DNA from: Dichetophora obliterata
Taxonomy: Eukaryota; Arthropoda; Insecta; Diptera; Sciomyzidae
NCBI GenBank assembly: GCA_963920525.1
Contig: OY986436.1
Coordinates: 6,560,501-6,624,500 of the forward strand
Direction of reading: 5' to 3'
Length of the DNA stretch: 64,000 nucleotides
In this document: piece by piece, positions 1 through 11,414 of the stretch
Position numbering within the stretch: position 1 is the stretch's first letter
Layout of the letters: every line of letters starts with the position of its first letter
Notes under the pieces: generated by a model
The model's database searches: none
Told to the model about the DNA's origin: nothing
The model's input: the letters and a program-made list of their open reading frames with translations, nothing else
Translations under genes and position numbers: made by a program

Positions 1-1280
1 TCTAAGATGTGTGCACGTGTGTGTGGCTACGGTTTGAATCTATTAGGTATGCAGTCGATGAGAATCTTGCATGATTTTTGTCGTGAATAGTTTCTAACTC
101 AAAAGTTTTTGTTTTGAGTTTTAATTTAAAATTTAGTTGTATGTGTAATAATTTTTTATATAAAAAACAAAATATAATTAAATTCAAGTGTTCCCTGGGA
201 GCGCTAATGAGTAATAAAAAAAAGAACAAGTGAATAAAATTTTTTAAAAATTCACTCATGTAATATTTACATCAACATTACAAACAACTGAGACTTCATT
301 ATTATTAATATTATTTGAACTGATATTGTTTGAATTATTGTATTAAATTTAAAACTGTAGTTTATGGTTTTTTTTTTCTTTTTTCGGCATCATCAATCAT
401 TGCATAACAACAAATACATATTGTTGAACATTTAAAGAATGCATGTATAATCTTTGTAATTTTTTAAACTTAATATAATAATTTATACGATATGATTGCG
501 GTGAGAAGTAGTTCATTTATACAGAATGAAAAAGCATGTGAAATGATCAACAACAAATAAAGCAAAATAAAATCTTTGAAGAGTATGTAAACTAAATAAA
601 ATTAAAAATGTTTTTAAAATCCAAATAAAAATTGAAAAAACTATATACATTGATGTTTTAATATTTTATTGCATGGAATGAAATAAAAAATTTAAGTATT
701 CAACATCAGAACAAAAAATTTGTTTATATTCAAGAAAAAAAATTTAAACAAAAACTTTAGTATTGAAAACAAATATTTTAAAACATAATTCTAAAATATC
801 GTTCTTAAATTAAAAACAATAAAATTAAACCGCTATTTTTTCGAGTTTTCGACGTCATATTCGTAATTAGTGACCCCCCGGAACCCCTCGAATACCATAT
901 TTTAACTCCGTTCCATAAAGTTTGCATTTGATTGCGGCTTAAAATATTGAAATCTTTTAAATACTAATATAATAAACTAGTTTTTATTTCATCTAATGTT
1001 AGTTATTTGTAAAACCAACTTAAAAAATATTTTCACACCAAATCAAATGTAAAATCGGGGCTTTTCTCATCAAAATATAAGAGTTCTTAGTTGAAATTTA
1101 ATACGCTTATTTTTAATTTTGTTTTGTAGAAACGCAAAAGCGTTAAATTTCTATTTTAAAAGTTTTTGTTTAATTTTAAAGTATGTTTTTATTCTCAGTG
1201 TAAATAATATAAAAAATATTCCAAAATGATTTTTTTTGTTTGTTTTTAATTGCATCTTATTCTCGATAGGTGGCATAAAA
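1..1280. other. gene-free AT-rich DNA
   Basis: No open frame with coding character or splice structure is visible on either strand. The stretch is mostly A/T runs; nothing else can be supported. Confidence 0.6.
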
Positions 1281-1596
1281 AAAGCAGTCCTTTTCAGCCG
1301 GCGTAAAGATATTTTGGTACCAATTTATCGAAAAAAAATCAAAGTGCATTTTAATAAGGATACTTGTAGCTACAACTTTTACTAGAATTATTAAGTTTGG
1401 CCCAATAGGAAAAATTTAGCACGAATTTTTGAAAAATGCTGTAGTTTTCAACACTTTTGATCCCCGTAGCGGGGGAGAATTGTAACCAAACCTTATAATA
1501 CTAGTTAAGGTTGTCGTAATCTTATTAATATTCACTTTGATTTTTTTTCCGATAAATTGGGACCAAATTATCTTGACACCGGCTGCAAGACTACTT
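1281..1596. repeat. inverted-repeat MITE-like element
   Basis: The arms near 1286-1368 and 1505-1596 are reverse complements over most of their length. Both ends carry a GCAGYC...CAGCCGGYGT core, and the inner arms share a block around CCAATTTATCG and a run of A before TCAAAGTG. There is no coding capacity, so this looks like a non-autonomous DNA transposon. The exact ends and target-site duplication were not resolved. Confidence 0.6.
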
Positions 1597-2280
1597 GTAC
1601 TTTGAAAAAATGTACTTTAAAAAAATTATTTATTTTATTGTCGTAAAAATTTTTTAAGTTTCTTTGTATTGTAGTGTTTTTACAATAAATATCAACGCTA
1701 GTTGAAAACGTTCTTACGCCATAACTTCTGAACCCTGAAAGAATACACTTTCATTTCATATCTCTGGAAAGGTAATGGAACGTAAATAAATGTAAATAAT
1801 GAAAATGAAAAAAAAATTATAGTGCCGTTGCTGGCATGGTATTAAACGTTGAAATTAATAATGGGTCGTATAACTGCAATTTTTAAAAAATTTTAATATT
1901 TTTCCCTCAAAATAAAATTTCCAATGCTACCCTATTTATGAAAATCGAATTGAAATGGACTGAGCTACGTTGTCTCAAAATAGATCCTATTTTGGCATTC
2001 ACATGGCTATGGGTCCGCGAAAGAAATCTCAAAACCTCAAACTCTGAATTTGGTTTTCTAAACAATAAACTAATCTAAGCACAAAATTTGAGCCAAATTG
2101 AAGATGATGAGTGCAACTGATATTACACTTCAATGTGTAATGGGTGGCATGTTGAAAACAATTTGTTCCTACTTTGACGAAATATGTTTAATGGAAATTT
2201 TTTTAACATATTGTTTAACATATTGGTTTAAAAATTTCTTGAAACATTTTTTAAAATTTTGTATGGAAAATCAAATCAAA

Positions 2281-2466
2281 TAAAGTCTACTTTAAATTTA
2301 GTATAAGCATTTTTGACAATTTTTCAATATAATATGTTGTCAAAAAGCTTGCACTAAATTTAAAGTCGACTTTATAAGCATTTTTGACAATTTTTCAATA
2401 TAATATGTTGTCAAAAAGCTTGCACTAAATTTAAAGTCGACTTTATTTTGACTATGATAATGGGCC
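2281..2466. mobile_element. truncated, internally duplicated GGCCC MITE (copy A)
   Basis: This is a relative of the intact 138-bp copies at 7541-7678 and 8970-9107. The right end (GACTATGATAATGGGCC) and core (TTGTCAAAAAGCTTGCAC) are present. The left terminus is missing, and the core of about 70 bp occurs twice in tandem (about 2300-2380 and 2381-2440). The open frames crossing it on both strands are palindrome artefacts. Confidence 0.75.
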
Positions 2467-3058
2467 ATTGTGTTGAATTTAAAAACGTGATGATTTTTCG
2501 AGTGTATAAATTGTTTTTGATCAATATTTTGTACCCTGTATTTGTAGGCACTGACAATCGACCTATTACATTCATATATCCATGCGTTATATATCCATCA
2601 ACAAGCCGATTCTTGAAGATTGGTGCAACGTTGCCGGATTCAGTCGCTTCAAGCAAACCCTCGTTTTCGTCGCTTCGAAGACCCAAAAAAAAAAACATGA
2701 GAAGTAAAACTGGAGAAGAAAGGCTCAATGGGTTAGCACTTCTAAATGTTCACAGGGATGTGGAAGTGACCACGGAAGAAATTTTAAATGCATTAGCCCA
2801 AAAAAAATATATATACTATTATTATATATTATATATAAAAAAAAAATTGGAATAAGTCTAAAAAAAAAAATTAATCCCCGAAATTTTTTCTGGGTACGCG
2901 CCTGGTCGAGGAGACTACGGTTTCCATGGCGCCAAGACCTGAAAATGCAGTTTGTAGTACACATTGAGAAAATGGGATTCACCGAAGGAATTCTCGATGT
3001 ATGGTTTAGTTATCGAGCTATCGATATTTTAAACAAATTTCTACTTTATGAAGTTTAT

Positions 3059-3279
3059 CAGCCCAATTCTGAATGATTTTTCCCGGGGAATTAGAAAAGA
3101 GAGTTTTAATTTTTAAGATAGCAGATAAAGATATCACATTTTTTTTTGTTTACACTCATAAATATTGACGGTTGATGAACAAATTGGCATTAAAATTTTC
3201 CAAAATGTTTTGAACTTTATCTTAAAAATGAAAACTCCCTTTTCCGATTCCCCGGGAAAAATCATTCAGAATTGGGCTG
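3059..3279. mobile_element. 221-bp MITE, TSD TAT
   Basis: The ends are inverted repeats beginning CAGCCCAATTCTGAATGA and running about 45 bp through a CCCGGGGAAT block. TAT flanks both sides (3056-3058 and 3280-3282), so a 3-bp target duplication is likely, which fits a PIF/Harbinger-type origin. There is no coding sequence. It is inserted in the larger foldback composite. Confidence 0.7.
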
Positions 3280-4152
3280 TATAAGAAAATTCGGCTATAT
3301 ATTTCCTAATTTTTAAATGATTCGGGTACCATTCGAAAGAAAATTGATATATCCTTAAGATAAACGATACAACAAATCATTTCTTTTCAACCTGGTCGCG
3401 CTACAGACGGTTTTTCAGTCTATTAAAATTTTTGTTTGCCGGTATTACCTCTAAAAATTCTGTTATCAGGGGAAACAGAACCATCATATATTAAAAGCTA
3501 AAACAATGACCTATCGTTTGGTGTATAATATGTAAATTTGTTTCTCCATTGTTGCTGTATTTCTCATTTATATACTTCAACCTAGTATAGTACAATGATA
3601 TGTTGTTTTCTTTTAACTAATCGTTCATTTTGAGAATGCAGTTTTGATGTACTAATGGCCAAAATAAGACTCATTGAATGAATTATTGATATATCGATTA
3701 AATATCGAATTATTGACTTTTTAATTTTTTCCAATCGTTCATTTTATAATAAAATTAAATCCATTCCTTGAGAAAATTACACTGAGCGCTTTTTTGTATC
3801 TTTTTTTCTGTATTTGATAATTAAAACGTTTTTCACTTAATTTTGGTATATGGAATCTCGTAGTGACAATTGTTTTACCATTTTAGAAAATTTTCTTTTT
3901 TAAGATATATCAAAAATTACTCAAGATATGTATTCATTTTCATGTTGATAACTCTTGAACCATTAGTTCTTTCATTTTAATTTCTTGGGCAAAGTTCTTT
4001 CTATAATTCTGGCCAACAACTTTGCTGAATAAATGAATATGAAAAAATCACTTCCAGTGGGTCTTATCGAGTGATTCTTACATAAAAAAGTCAAACGAAA
4101 AAATTCGAACAACATTGCGTATGAGTAACATTTTTCTTTGAAGCGTTCAAAG

Positions 4153-4970
4153 TAGGGATGGCCGAATGCATCGATGCTCCGAACATCGATTTTTTTAAAG
4201 GTGATATATCACTTACTTTCGATGCATCGGCAGGTATTCGATATTTCCGATGCATCGATGCTTTTATCCGATACATCGAATAAACAATTGATATTTTTAC
4301 AAAAATTTAGATTTAAAATCACACAGTGAAAAATTTAACAACTTTTCGCTTACTACACATTGCCAATATCAGTTGTTTTTTATTCATTGTAGGTCTGTTC
4401 GCTTATGTTCTGTTTGATTTCAACTCAGTTACAGAGTGGCATGATACAATCGCCAGGTAGTATTAACCCATGACGAAACAGTCAGCAAGCAAAGGAATAG
4501 AATTAAACCTAAACGGCTGAATAAAATTCTATTTTTACAAGGCCTAGGAAAAGAATATTGGGGATTGTAAAAATTACTTTAAATTTATTTGTAAGCAGTT
4601 TTGATTTATTCTGTATTAAATTATCTTTAAACCTTTTTTACTATTGAGCAACAATATTTTTAAATGCTTTAATAAATATTTTAAATACATTGTAGAAGGT
4701 TTTCTTTAATAGTTTCCTAAGAAAACATACATACGTAAGATTCTATAAGCATATGTGCAAATAAGATGTGAATAACTAGTTTTTATTTCTCGAACTTATT
4801 TTACTGTTTTCTTGTTTTTAAAGCAATTTTTTGTGACTTTCAGTAAAAGCGATATTTTCTATGCATCGATGTTTTCATTCGATACATAATATCGAGCGTA
4901 ATATCGATCTCAATTTTCGATGCATAATATCGAATAAAACATCGATGGTTTTTTTTAGTGGCCATCCCTA
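4153..4970. mobile_element. 818-bp hAT-type MITE with ATCGAT subterminal repeats
   Basis: Termini are TAGGGATGGCC and its reverse complement, flanked by GTTCAAAG (4145-4152) and GTTGAAAG (4971-4978), an 8-bp duplication with one mismatch. The first and last 150 bp are packed with variants of GATGCATCGAT and ATCGAT, as in hAT transposase-binding subterminal repeats. The interior is AT-rich and non-coding. The flanks continue the surrounding foldback sequence. Confidence 0.8.
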
Positions 4971-5851
4971 GTTGAAAGCGGACAAGACATATGTGACATA
5001 TTAAAGGTTAAAAGACAATTTCGGATTGTTAAACGGATGTTACCACGAGATTCCTCATATTTTAATTAAGTAAAAATTTTTTAAATTATTAAATACATAT
5101 TTTCTGGCCGCACAGTGTTATTTTCCCTTGTAAGGAATGTTTTTATCATTTTGTACAAGGGAAAATAAATTTTTTATGGTGATTTTTACTATAAAATGAT
5201 TTTTCCTTGTACGGAATATTTTTATTACTAATAGAGATGGTTCTTAATCAAAAATTTACAGACACAAATACAAACGACATTTCAAAACCAGAGTTCCATA
5301 TGTTCCACACTATATGTAGCTAAAAACCAAGAGTCAATTTTAATAACGGAATTTTTACAGAAAATAACGGTTTTATGCAAACAAAAATAATAATAATATG
5401 CAGAAAGACCGTCTGTAGCGTGACCGGGTTGGAAAGAAATGATTTGTTTTATCTTTTATTTTAAAGATATATAAATGATCTTTTGAATGGCATCCGAATT
5501 AATATGATCGGTCAATTACACTGTGCGGCACAAAAATCAGTATTTAATAATTTTAGCGTTTTTCACTTAATTTAAATATAAGGAATCTCGTGGTAACATC
5601 CGTTTTGCCACTTTACCGAAGACTTTAGTGCAAAAATTTTTTTTAATTAGTCCAGATATGCACTCATTTGCATGTTGAGAACTCTTGAACCATTAGAATT
5701 TTCATTTTGGTTTTTGCAGCAAACTTCTTTCTATTATTCTTGCCAACTTTGTTGAACAATCATATAACGAAAAATCATTTGAAATTGTCTTTAAACATTT
5801 AATAAGCGACATATGTCTTGCCCGCTTTCAACGCTTCAAAGCCAATATTGG

Positions 5852-6230
5852 CCACATTCAGCGCAGACAACTGTTGTGAACTGTAATGGTAGCGCTACCT
5901 TAGTTCACGATGTTTTTCTCTGAATGTGTTGCTACTCTACACGTCAGAAGTTAGATTCAATTTAATTTTTATGTAAATTTAATTCAATTGCAAAGGTTTC
6001 TCACTTAAATTTGCTGCGTTCTTTCTGCGTTTATTAATTTAACAGCGTCAGTAACAGCATCTGCCAGTTAAGCATACAGTTGTGTACATGTAGCATAGAA
6101 TTTGTTCGCTGGATTAAAAGGCGTTCGCTACTTTATCAGTTTGAGTTAGCGCTAACAAATATGTACCAATCAGCGAATTTTTACACAACAATTGCCAACT
6201 GTTGTCTGCGCTGAATGCGGCCAATGTTAC
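5852..6230. mobile_element. MITE with CCRCATTCAGCGCAGACAAC ends
   Basis: The inverted ends match over about 25 bp (5852-5876 and 6206-6230). The host foldback sequence resumes on both sides at a shared CCAAT. A diverged, rearranged relative lies at about 26235-26412, sharing the TGTTGTGAACTG and CGATGTTTTTCTCTGAATG blocks. Confidence 0.7.
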
Positions 6231-7029
6231 TCCTACGCTATGTTGTTTTTCGTTTGACTTTTTGTAAAAAACACTCAATAAGACCAACAGGAAGCGATTT
6301 TTTATATTCATTAATTCAGCAAAGTTGTTGGCCAGAATTATAGAAAAAACTTTGCCCAAAAAACAGAAATGAAAATCCCAATGGTTCAAGAGTTATCAAC
6401 ATGAAAATGAGTGCATATCTTGAGCAATTTTCGATATATCTTAAAAAAAATTTTAATCGGTAAAGTGGTAAAACAAATGTCACCATGAGTTTCCTTATAC
6501 CAAAATTAAGTGAAAAATGTTTTAATTATCAAATACAGAGAAAAGAGATACAAAAGAGCACACAGTGTGATTAGCAAAGATAAAGCTGAGTTTTTATATT
6601 GACTTTGTAAAGTAAAATATTATTTTATAAATCTTTTGCTCGAAAACTAATCAATATATCAATAATTCCTTCCGTGAATCTTATTTTCTCAATGAGTACT
6701 ACGAAACTGCATTTTCAGATCTTGGCGCCACGGAAACCGTAATCGTGCCCAGTGGTCGTGTATTCGAATTTTCGAATTAAAATTTTTCTTAGGTGAGCTA
6801 TTAGGTGAAAATGCTATCAACTTGCAACTTAGTACATATGTTAGTTTGGACTTTTGTCAACATACATTATTTTTGCTTCGCGAGATTTGGTCATTTACAT
6901 GTTCTGTCGAGTCTTGTCGCAAAGCCATTTTCAGATTTTTGAGTTTTTTTTTTGTTTTTCTGTAAAAATATTAATCATCGGTTAAAAATTAATTCCTACC
7001 AACTCTAACTAGTATTTAACGTATATTTT

Positions 7030-7385
7030 ATGGCAAATTTATTTCGATGGACTCCTTTTCGAACCATTATCGGAACGCAAGTCAGTCCGAAAACACTCAT
7101 TCTGGGTTATCTTTGGACAAATTAAGGAGTCCTTTTACAAAAATTATAGGCGAATGTAGGTGTTCGCACGGAGTCCTTGCGGGTTATCTAAGTGAGCATT
7201 CTGGGACGCCGATATCACTCATTTTTGGAGTCGTTTGGGCACACTTTTTTCATATGTATTGAGAAGACCCTTTTCTCCGGCGGATGTGCTTCTTTGGGAC
7301 TCTTTTCGGAGCATCCCTAGGAGAGCCAGCTCACCGCAAGGGGAGTCCTAATGGTGCACCTTGTGGACTCCGATGGTGGGCTGTG
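7030..7385. repeat. GGAGTCC-repeat element, MITE-like
   Basis: Seven or more copies of GGAGTCC/GGACTCC or close variants occur in both orientations between 7047 and 7375, with GTTATC blocks between them. This resembles subterminal repeats of a non-autonomous DNA element. The 71-codon open frame at 7047-7262 shows no protein resemblance. The ends are not resolved. Confidence 0.4.
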
Positions 7386-7540
7386 ATTAGTGTCTTTGTA
7401 ATGTGCGTAATAAAATGATAATAAAGACATGCGAGGCAGTTAAAGTTATTTAGCAACCCTGTGTATGCCTCGTGTTTGTTGAACAGCAAAATTAGAAAAA
7501 TTTAAAAAGTTCAACAGAAAAATTAAAAGGTAAAATATAT

Positions 7541-7678
7541 GGCCCATAATCATAGTCAAAATAAAAGTCAACTCTAAATTTAGTATATGCATTTTTGACA
7601 GTTTTTTAACATAATAAGTTGTCAAAAAGCTTGCACTAAATTTAGAGTCGACTTTTACTTTAACTATGATTATGGGCC
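7541..7678. mobile_element. 138-bp palindromic GGCCC MITE (copy B), TSD TAT
   Basis: Ends are GGCCCATAATCATAGTCAAA and its inverse. The two arms pair over about 60 bp around a short centre, and TAT flanks both sides. It is the same length as copy C. The 3-bp target duplication and GGCCC end suggest a PIF/Harbinger-related family. Confidence 0.85.
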
Positions 7679-8542
7679 TATTATGTGTGCTTTAATTAAT
7701 TGTGCTTTAATAAATAAATAAATTGTAAATGGCAGCTTCATTTAAAATTATAAGCAGGAAGGACGGAAAAAACGATCGCTATCACTGGTTTAGCTAGTTG
7801 GAAAATCGTGGAGTGCTCTCATGGCCAAAACTTAAGAGCGATCACAAGGTAACTCCATTCATTTGGAATAATATTACTCATGGAACTCCGCCCAAAATAG
7901 AGTGGATCAAGTGTCCAGCAAAAGAGGTGGAAAAGGAAATTATTTCCTACGCTGCTGACAACAAAAAAATTTTCTGTTCTAAATTCAACCTACTATTTTT
8001 AAAATCTTTGTAAGGTGCCTTTCAAAGACCTCTAAAAGATACCTTCCCGAGTCTCTTCAAAGACACTAAGCATGTCTTTATATCACATACGCCAAATTAG
8101 CCTTATAAGCCTTAATAAAGAATTTACAAATACAACTTGTATTTATCTTTCAAAGGTATGTAAAAGAAGCTATAAACACGGTTTGTGCTACTAGGGTACC
8201 CCTTAGGGTTTTTTCCAGGTTTTGGTTCTCCTGACTTAAAATTGAAAGTCAAGTCAAATCAGAGTCCCTGTCCCGTTTAGTTAGCCTATTTGTAGTGCCT
8301 GGTAGAAGTTTCGTTTATTTTGGCCCGGTAGTTCAGGTTCGGGTTAAAATAGGTTAAGTAGTCTATAAGAGTCAAACTCTGCCTGATAAAATACATAAAT
8401 AAAAAATTATTTGCCCTTATTTACGGAGTATTAAAAACAAGCTTGATATTGTAATTCTTCAAGTTTTCACGAATTTAATCTCCTTGACCATTCGATACCA
8501 ACATTTTATTTGTACACTTTTGGACTAAGGAGGCCCAAATAC
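7679..8542. other. gene-free stretch with one unexplained open frame
   Basis: No recognised gene. A 71-codon plus-strand frame (7798-8013) has fairly ordinary amino-acid composition (contains WPKLKSDHKV and WIKCPAKEVEKEI). In the same frame, codons just upstream also read open back to a stop immediately before 7798. It could be a scrap of a transposase or of a dead gene; I do not recognise it. Confidence 0.35.
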
Positions 8543-8830
8543 TAGAGATGGGCGCGTGCCGTGCTTTTTCCGTGCCACGACGTGACACACCGTGCACGTG
8601 CCTAAAAAATAATATCGTGCGTACCCGTGCTTAATAAAAGCAAAGTAGTTCGTGGAGTGAAATTTTACTACATTCACTTTAGCAACTATGTTTTTATTTC
8701 ATCACTATTTCAAAACTAATTTTTTCATAGCAAAGTTTTAAATCGTGCGTTTTCGTGCAAGTACGAAAAAAATTTCATGTTTGTGCAAAAGGTCGTCGTG
8801 CTCGTGCGTGCCCGTTTAATACCAAATACG
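8543..8830. mobile_element. hAT-like fragment with CGTGC repeats
   Basis: It begins TAGAGATGGGC, a hAT-like terminus, followed by many CGTGC/GCACG motifs in both orientations (8553-8640 and 8740-8820). No matching right terminus was found, so it is probably truncated. It is locally GC-richer than its surroundings. Confidence 0.45.
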
Positions 8831-8969
8831 TTTATTAAAAATAAGAAAGAAATTGCTTACGCGTGCGCCATAAATTGTAATTGTCCCTAAAGTTTATTTC
8901 CTGAATTTTAAAACATTTTTCTGTGATTTTATCTCAATTACACACGCTCTCCGCCTAAAAAAACACCAT

Positions 8970-9107
8970 GGCCCATAACCATAGTCAAAATAAAAGTCGA
9001 CTCTAAATCTAGTTTAAGCATTTTTGACAGTTTTTTAATATAATATGTTGTCAAAAAGCTTGCACTAAATTTAGAGTCGACTTTTATTTTGACTAAGGTT
9101 ATGGGCC
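8970..9107. mobile_element. 138-bp palindromic GGCCC MITE (copy C), TSD CAT
   Basis: Ends are GGCCCATAACCATAGTCAAA and a near-perfect inverse; CAT flanks both sides. The sequence is close to copy B. The open frames at 8938-9234 (-) and 9089-9289 (+) start in this element and run into the neighbouring MITE, so they are not genes. Confidence 0.85.
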
Positions 9108-9128
9108 CATTTAATTTCGTATTAAAAA

Positions 9129-9303
9129 AAACCAAAACTCTTCCAACCATGGCAAAATACGAAGTTGGCATTTCATACAAAATCTGTAACCAATCAGAAT
9201 GCAATATGAAAGCAAGAATTTTCAAAAATACCAAAATGGATGAGTTTGACAGTTATGGTCAATTAGAAAGAGAACACATTCAGCGCTAACACTACCTTGT
9301 CTA
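9129..9303. mobile_element. partial MITE of the TAGACAAGGTAG family
   Basis: Reverse-oriented relative of the element at 53132-53324. They share the terminal ACTACCTTGTCTA, a GAGAACACATTC block, the GAGTTTGACAGTTA region and the ATTGCAATATGAAAGCAAGA region. The far terminus is missing or diverged. It lies about 330 bp upstream of the Hakai start codon. Confidence 0.65.
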
Positions 9304-9631
9304 GTTCTACTATGCTTCCAACCAGAAATTCAGAATTTTGTTACGTACTGTACAATATTGTTTTTCATTTGTGCATTTCCGTCACTATTCGAAATGTCAC
9401 AAATTAAAAGTCAAATAACATTTATTCGGGGACGACGCTGAAAAAGCTAAAAAAACAGAAATAAAATCTATTGCCAGAACTTTTAAGTATTATTTTTTTA
9501 CTTTAATAATATTCAAGTAATAAAAACACGTTAATTTATTAAAAGACAAAAACAGGGAATAGCTTGGTGAGATACCATTTAACAACGCAAAGCGGCGATC
9601 GATCCCAGCACAACTGCCTGGAGCTACAGCC

Positions 9632-11321
9632 ATGGAAGCAGATGATACTACTGCGAAACGTGGACGCGGTCGTGGACGTGGTACACGCGCACGTGGACGT
9701 GGTCGTGGCCGTGGACGTGGCAGAGGTAAAAAAGCTGCTGTGGTTGTTTCTTCCGATGAAGAAGCCTCCCTGTATCAAGTAACCGATACTGCTAGCGTAC
9801 CCAGCGTTGCCATGGAAGACGCCGAAGTTTCAATTAGTAGCGCAAATCTGGTCAACGATATAAGTGAAGATATAAGCATGCCGGTTGTTGGAAAGGAGCA
9901 GGAAAGAGAAACTATCGGAACAAGCCAAGGAGTTGGTGTGGCGACTGCTAATAATATGACAACCTTAACGGAAACTGCTGTAGCAGTAGAAGAAGCATCT
10001 TTAGCCGTGCTGCCTCAAACAAGTATGAGTAAGCTTAGTAGCGTTGTAGTAACATTCTGAATGTTTATTTATTTTTTCAATAGTTGATATGGAAGCTGAT
10101 ATTTCGCAGCTAGAAGCGCCAACATTTACCACAATCTCTCGTGGTCCGCCAGAGCCTATGTTGCGCTTGAAATGGGATCACAAAGTGTCACTCATTGGCG
10201 AAAAGGTGCTCAATCCCATGATTCACTGTTGTGATCAATGCCAAAAACCGATACTGCTCTATGGACGCATGATACCCTGCAAGCATGTCTTTTGCCTAAA
10301 GTGCGCACGGGCGGAACCAGTAAAACTTTGTCCGCGTTGCAATGACAAGGTTTTGCGTGTCGAGCAATCTGGCTTGGGCACGGTTTTCATGTGCACACAT
10401 GGTGGCAGTCGCTATGGCAATACCGGCTGTCGGCGCACCTATTTATCTCAGGTTCTTAATGATTATTTTAATTAACCGCCTCATTTTGTATCACGAAAAT
10501 GCAAACCAACGACAAGCGAAACACGAGAAGCAGTAGAATTTTGTATAGAAAAGTTTTGCTTCTCGTGTCTTGCTTGTCGTTAGTGTAGCGATAAATACCA
10601 ATTATAATTTTGCATTTCTGTCGTACAGCGTGACTTGCAGGCGCACATCAACCATCGTCACATTACTCAGATGCCGCTGTTACCACCTACACACATACAG
10701 ACTCAAAATGATAAAACCGATGTGGGTTTGGACGCACACAAAGCAGCTATTGCGGGCGCACAGCGCAAGGTTTGATAAATAGGCCTTTTTTGTTTACTAT
10801 TTTTTTCAAATGCTTGTTAACTTTCGCAGCTGTCGGAATCATCCGTTTCCAACTTGACAAATTCCGTCAATCTTCTAACGCAACGCCCATCCATACGCTC
10901 AACTACACTCGGTAACATTGTGTCGCCGTGTTCAACATCAGCCAGCGCCTTGGTGCAGCAACAGTCTCTTACACACTCCCACTCAACGCTCACTCAAGCG
11001 AATATTGCACGTATTAACACAGCCAATGCACAAGACTGTCATCAAAGCAAAGTAGCACTGCACCAGTCACTCAAAAAAACGCCCATTACGCAGGCGCATC
11101 ACCAAACACCAGAAACTGTAGCGGATGCCTCCTACTACAGCAGCGTCTTGAATTCATTTGGCAGTAACAGCGGCACAAGTGTTGGCAACATTCCAGCTAA
11201 TGCCACATCAGCAGCAGCTGTGGGCTATTGTTATGACCCGACGTCAACGCCGTCCAATTTAACGCAACAACCCACGCAGCAGCAGCAGGGTTCTTGGCAG
11301 CAGAATCAATACTACAGATAA
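9632..11321 (+). CDS. Hakai: E3 ubiquitin-protein ligase Hakai (CBLL1 family)
   Basis: Coding exons are 9632-10028, 10084-10451, 10629-10769 and 10830-11321, joined by GT-AG introns of 55, 177 and 60 nt; phases agree and the product is 465 aa. The exon-1 donor is the least certain. An RG-rich basic tract (about residues 10-33) is followed by an acidic/Ser stretch. A C3HC4 RING follows at about residues 182-218: C-x2-C-x12-C-x-H-x2-C-x2-C-x8-C-x2-C. Then comes the Hakai second zinc-binding segment (CTHGG..., ending HINHRH) that makes the phosphotyrosine-binding fold in this family. The C-terminus is low-complexity, rich in Q, S, T and H. Known family roles are ubiquitination of phosphorylated targets and membership of the m6A RNA methylation (MACOM) complex with Virilizer and Fl(2)d. 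The start ATG has a good context (GCC before it) and is the first ATG of the frame. The gene converges on the TMEM115 gene. Confidence 0.95.
10508..10581 (+). other. 74-nt intronic hairpin (pre-miRNA-like or MITE relic)
   Basis: Within Hakai intron 2, arms 10508-10533 and 10556-10581 pair at 25 of 26 positions: one A/C mismatch and two G-U pairs, around a 22-nt loop. Arm length and total size fit a microRNA precursor, but a short inverted-repeat transposon relic would look the same. Expression is not visible from sequence. Confidence 0.5.
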
Positions 11322-11408
11322 ATTGTAGTGCATCGAAGCAAGAGATTAAACATTTTTTAAAGTTTGTAACTCAGTTTTTAACAGTAGCTCATTGATTATG
11401 AACGTTTT

Positions 11409-11414
11409 AATAAA
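11409..11414 (+). terminator. Hakai polyadenylation signal
   Basis: AATAAA lies 88 nt after the Hakai stop codon and is the first canonical hexamer downstream. The cleavage site is not determined. Confidence 0.5.

Larger units (their letters stand above)
2900..6745. mobile_element. composite foldback element with nested insertions
   Basis: Outer ends near 2915-2990 and 6665-6745 are inverted copies (shared TACGGTTTCC, GGCGCCAAGA, TGAAAATGCAG blocks). A related copy begins near 3637. Segments 3780-4150 and 6235-6570 are also inverted to each other, while 5500-5850 repeats the 3780-4150 block in direct orientation. Segments 3300-3430 and 5395-5510 form a further inverted pair around CGCTACAGACGG. 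At least three other elements sit inside. No transposase is readable. It is best described as a large palindromic, non-autonomous element assembled by repeated insertion or duplication; exact ends are uncertain. Confidence 0.65.

Noticed and set aside
2411..2982. Overlapping open frames of 85-135 codons
   Set aside because: They cross the palindromic GGCCC MITE and the start of the foldback; no protein resemblance.
9539..9782. Open frames on both strands over the start of Hakai
   Set aside because: They come from the RG-rich repeat read in other frames; only the frame from 9632 joins the RING exons.
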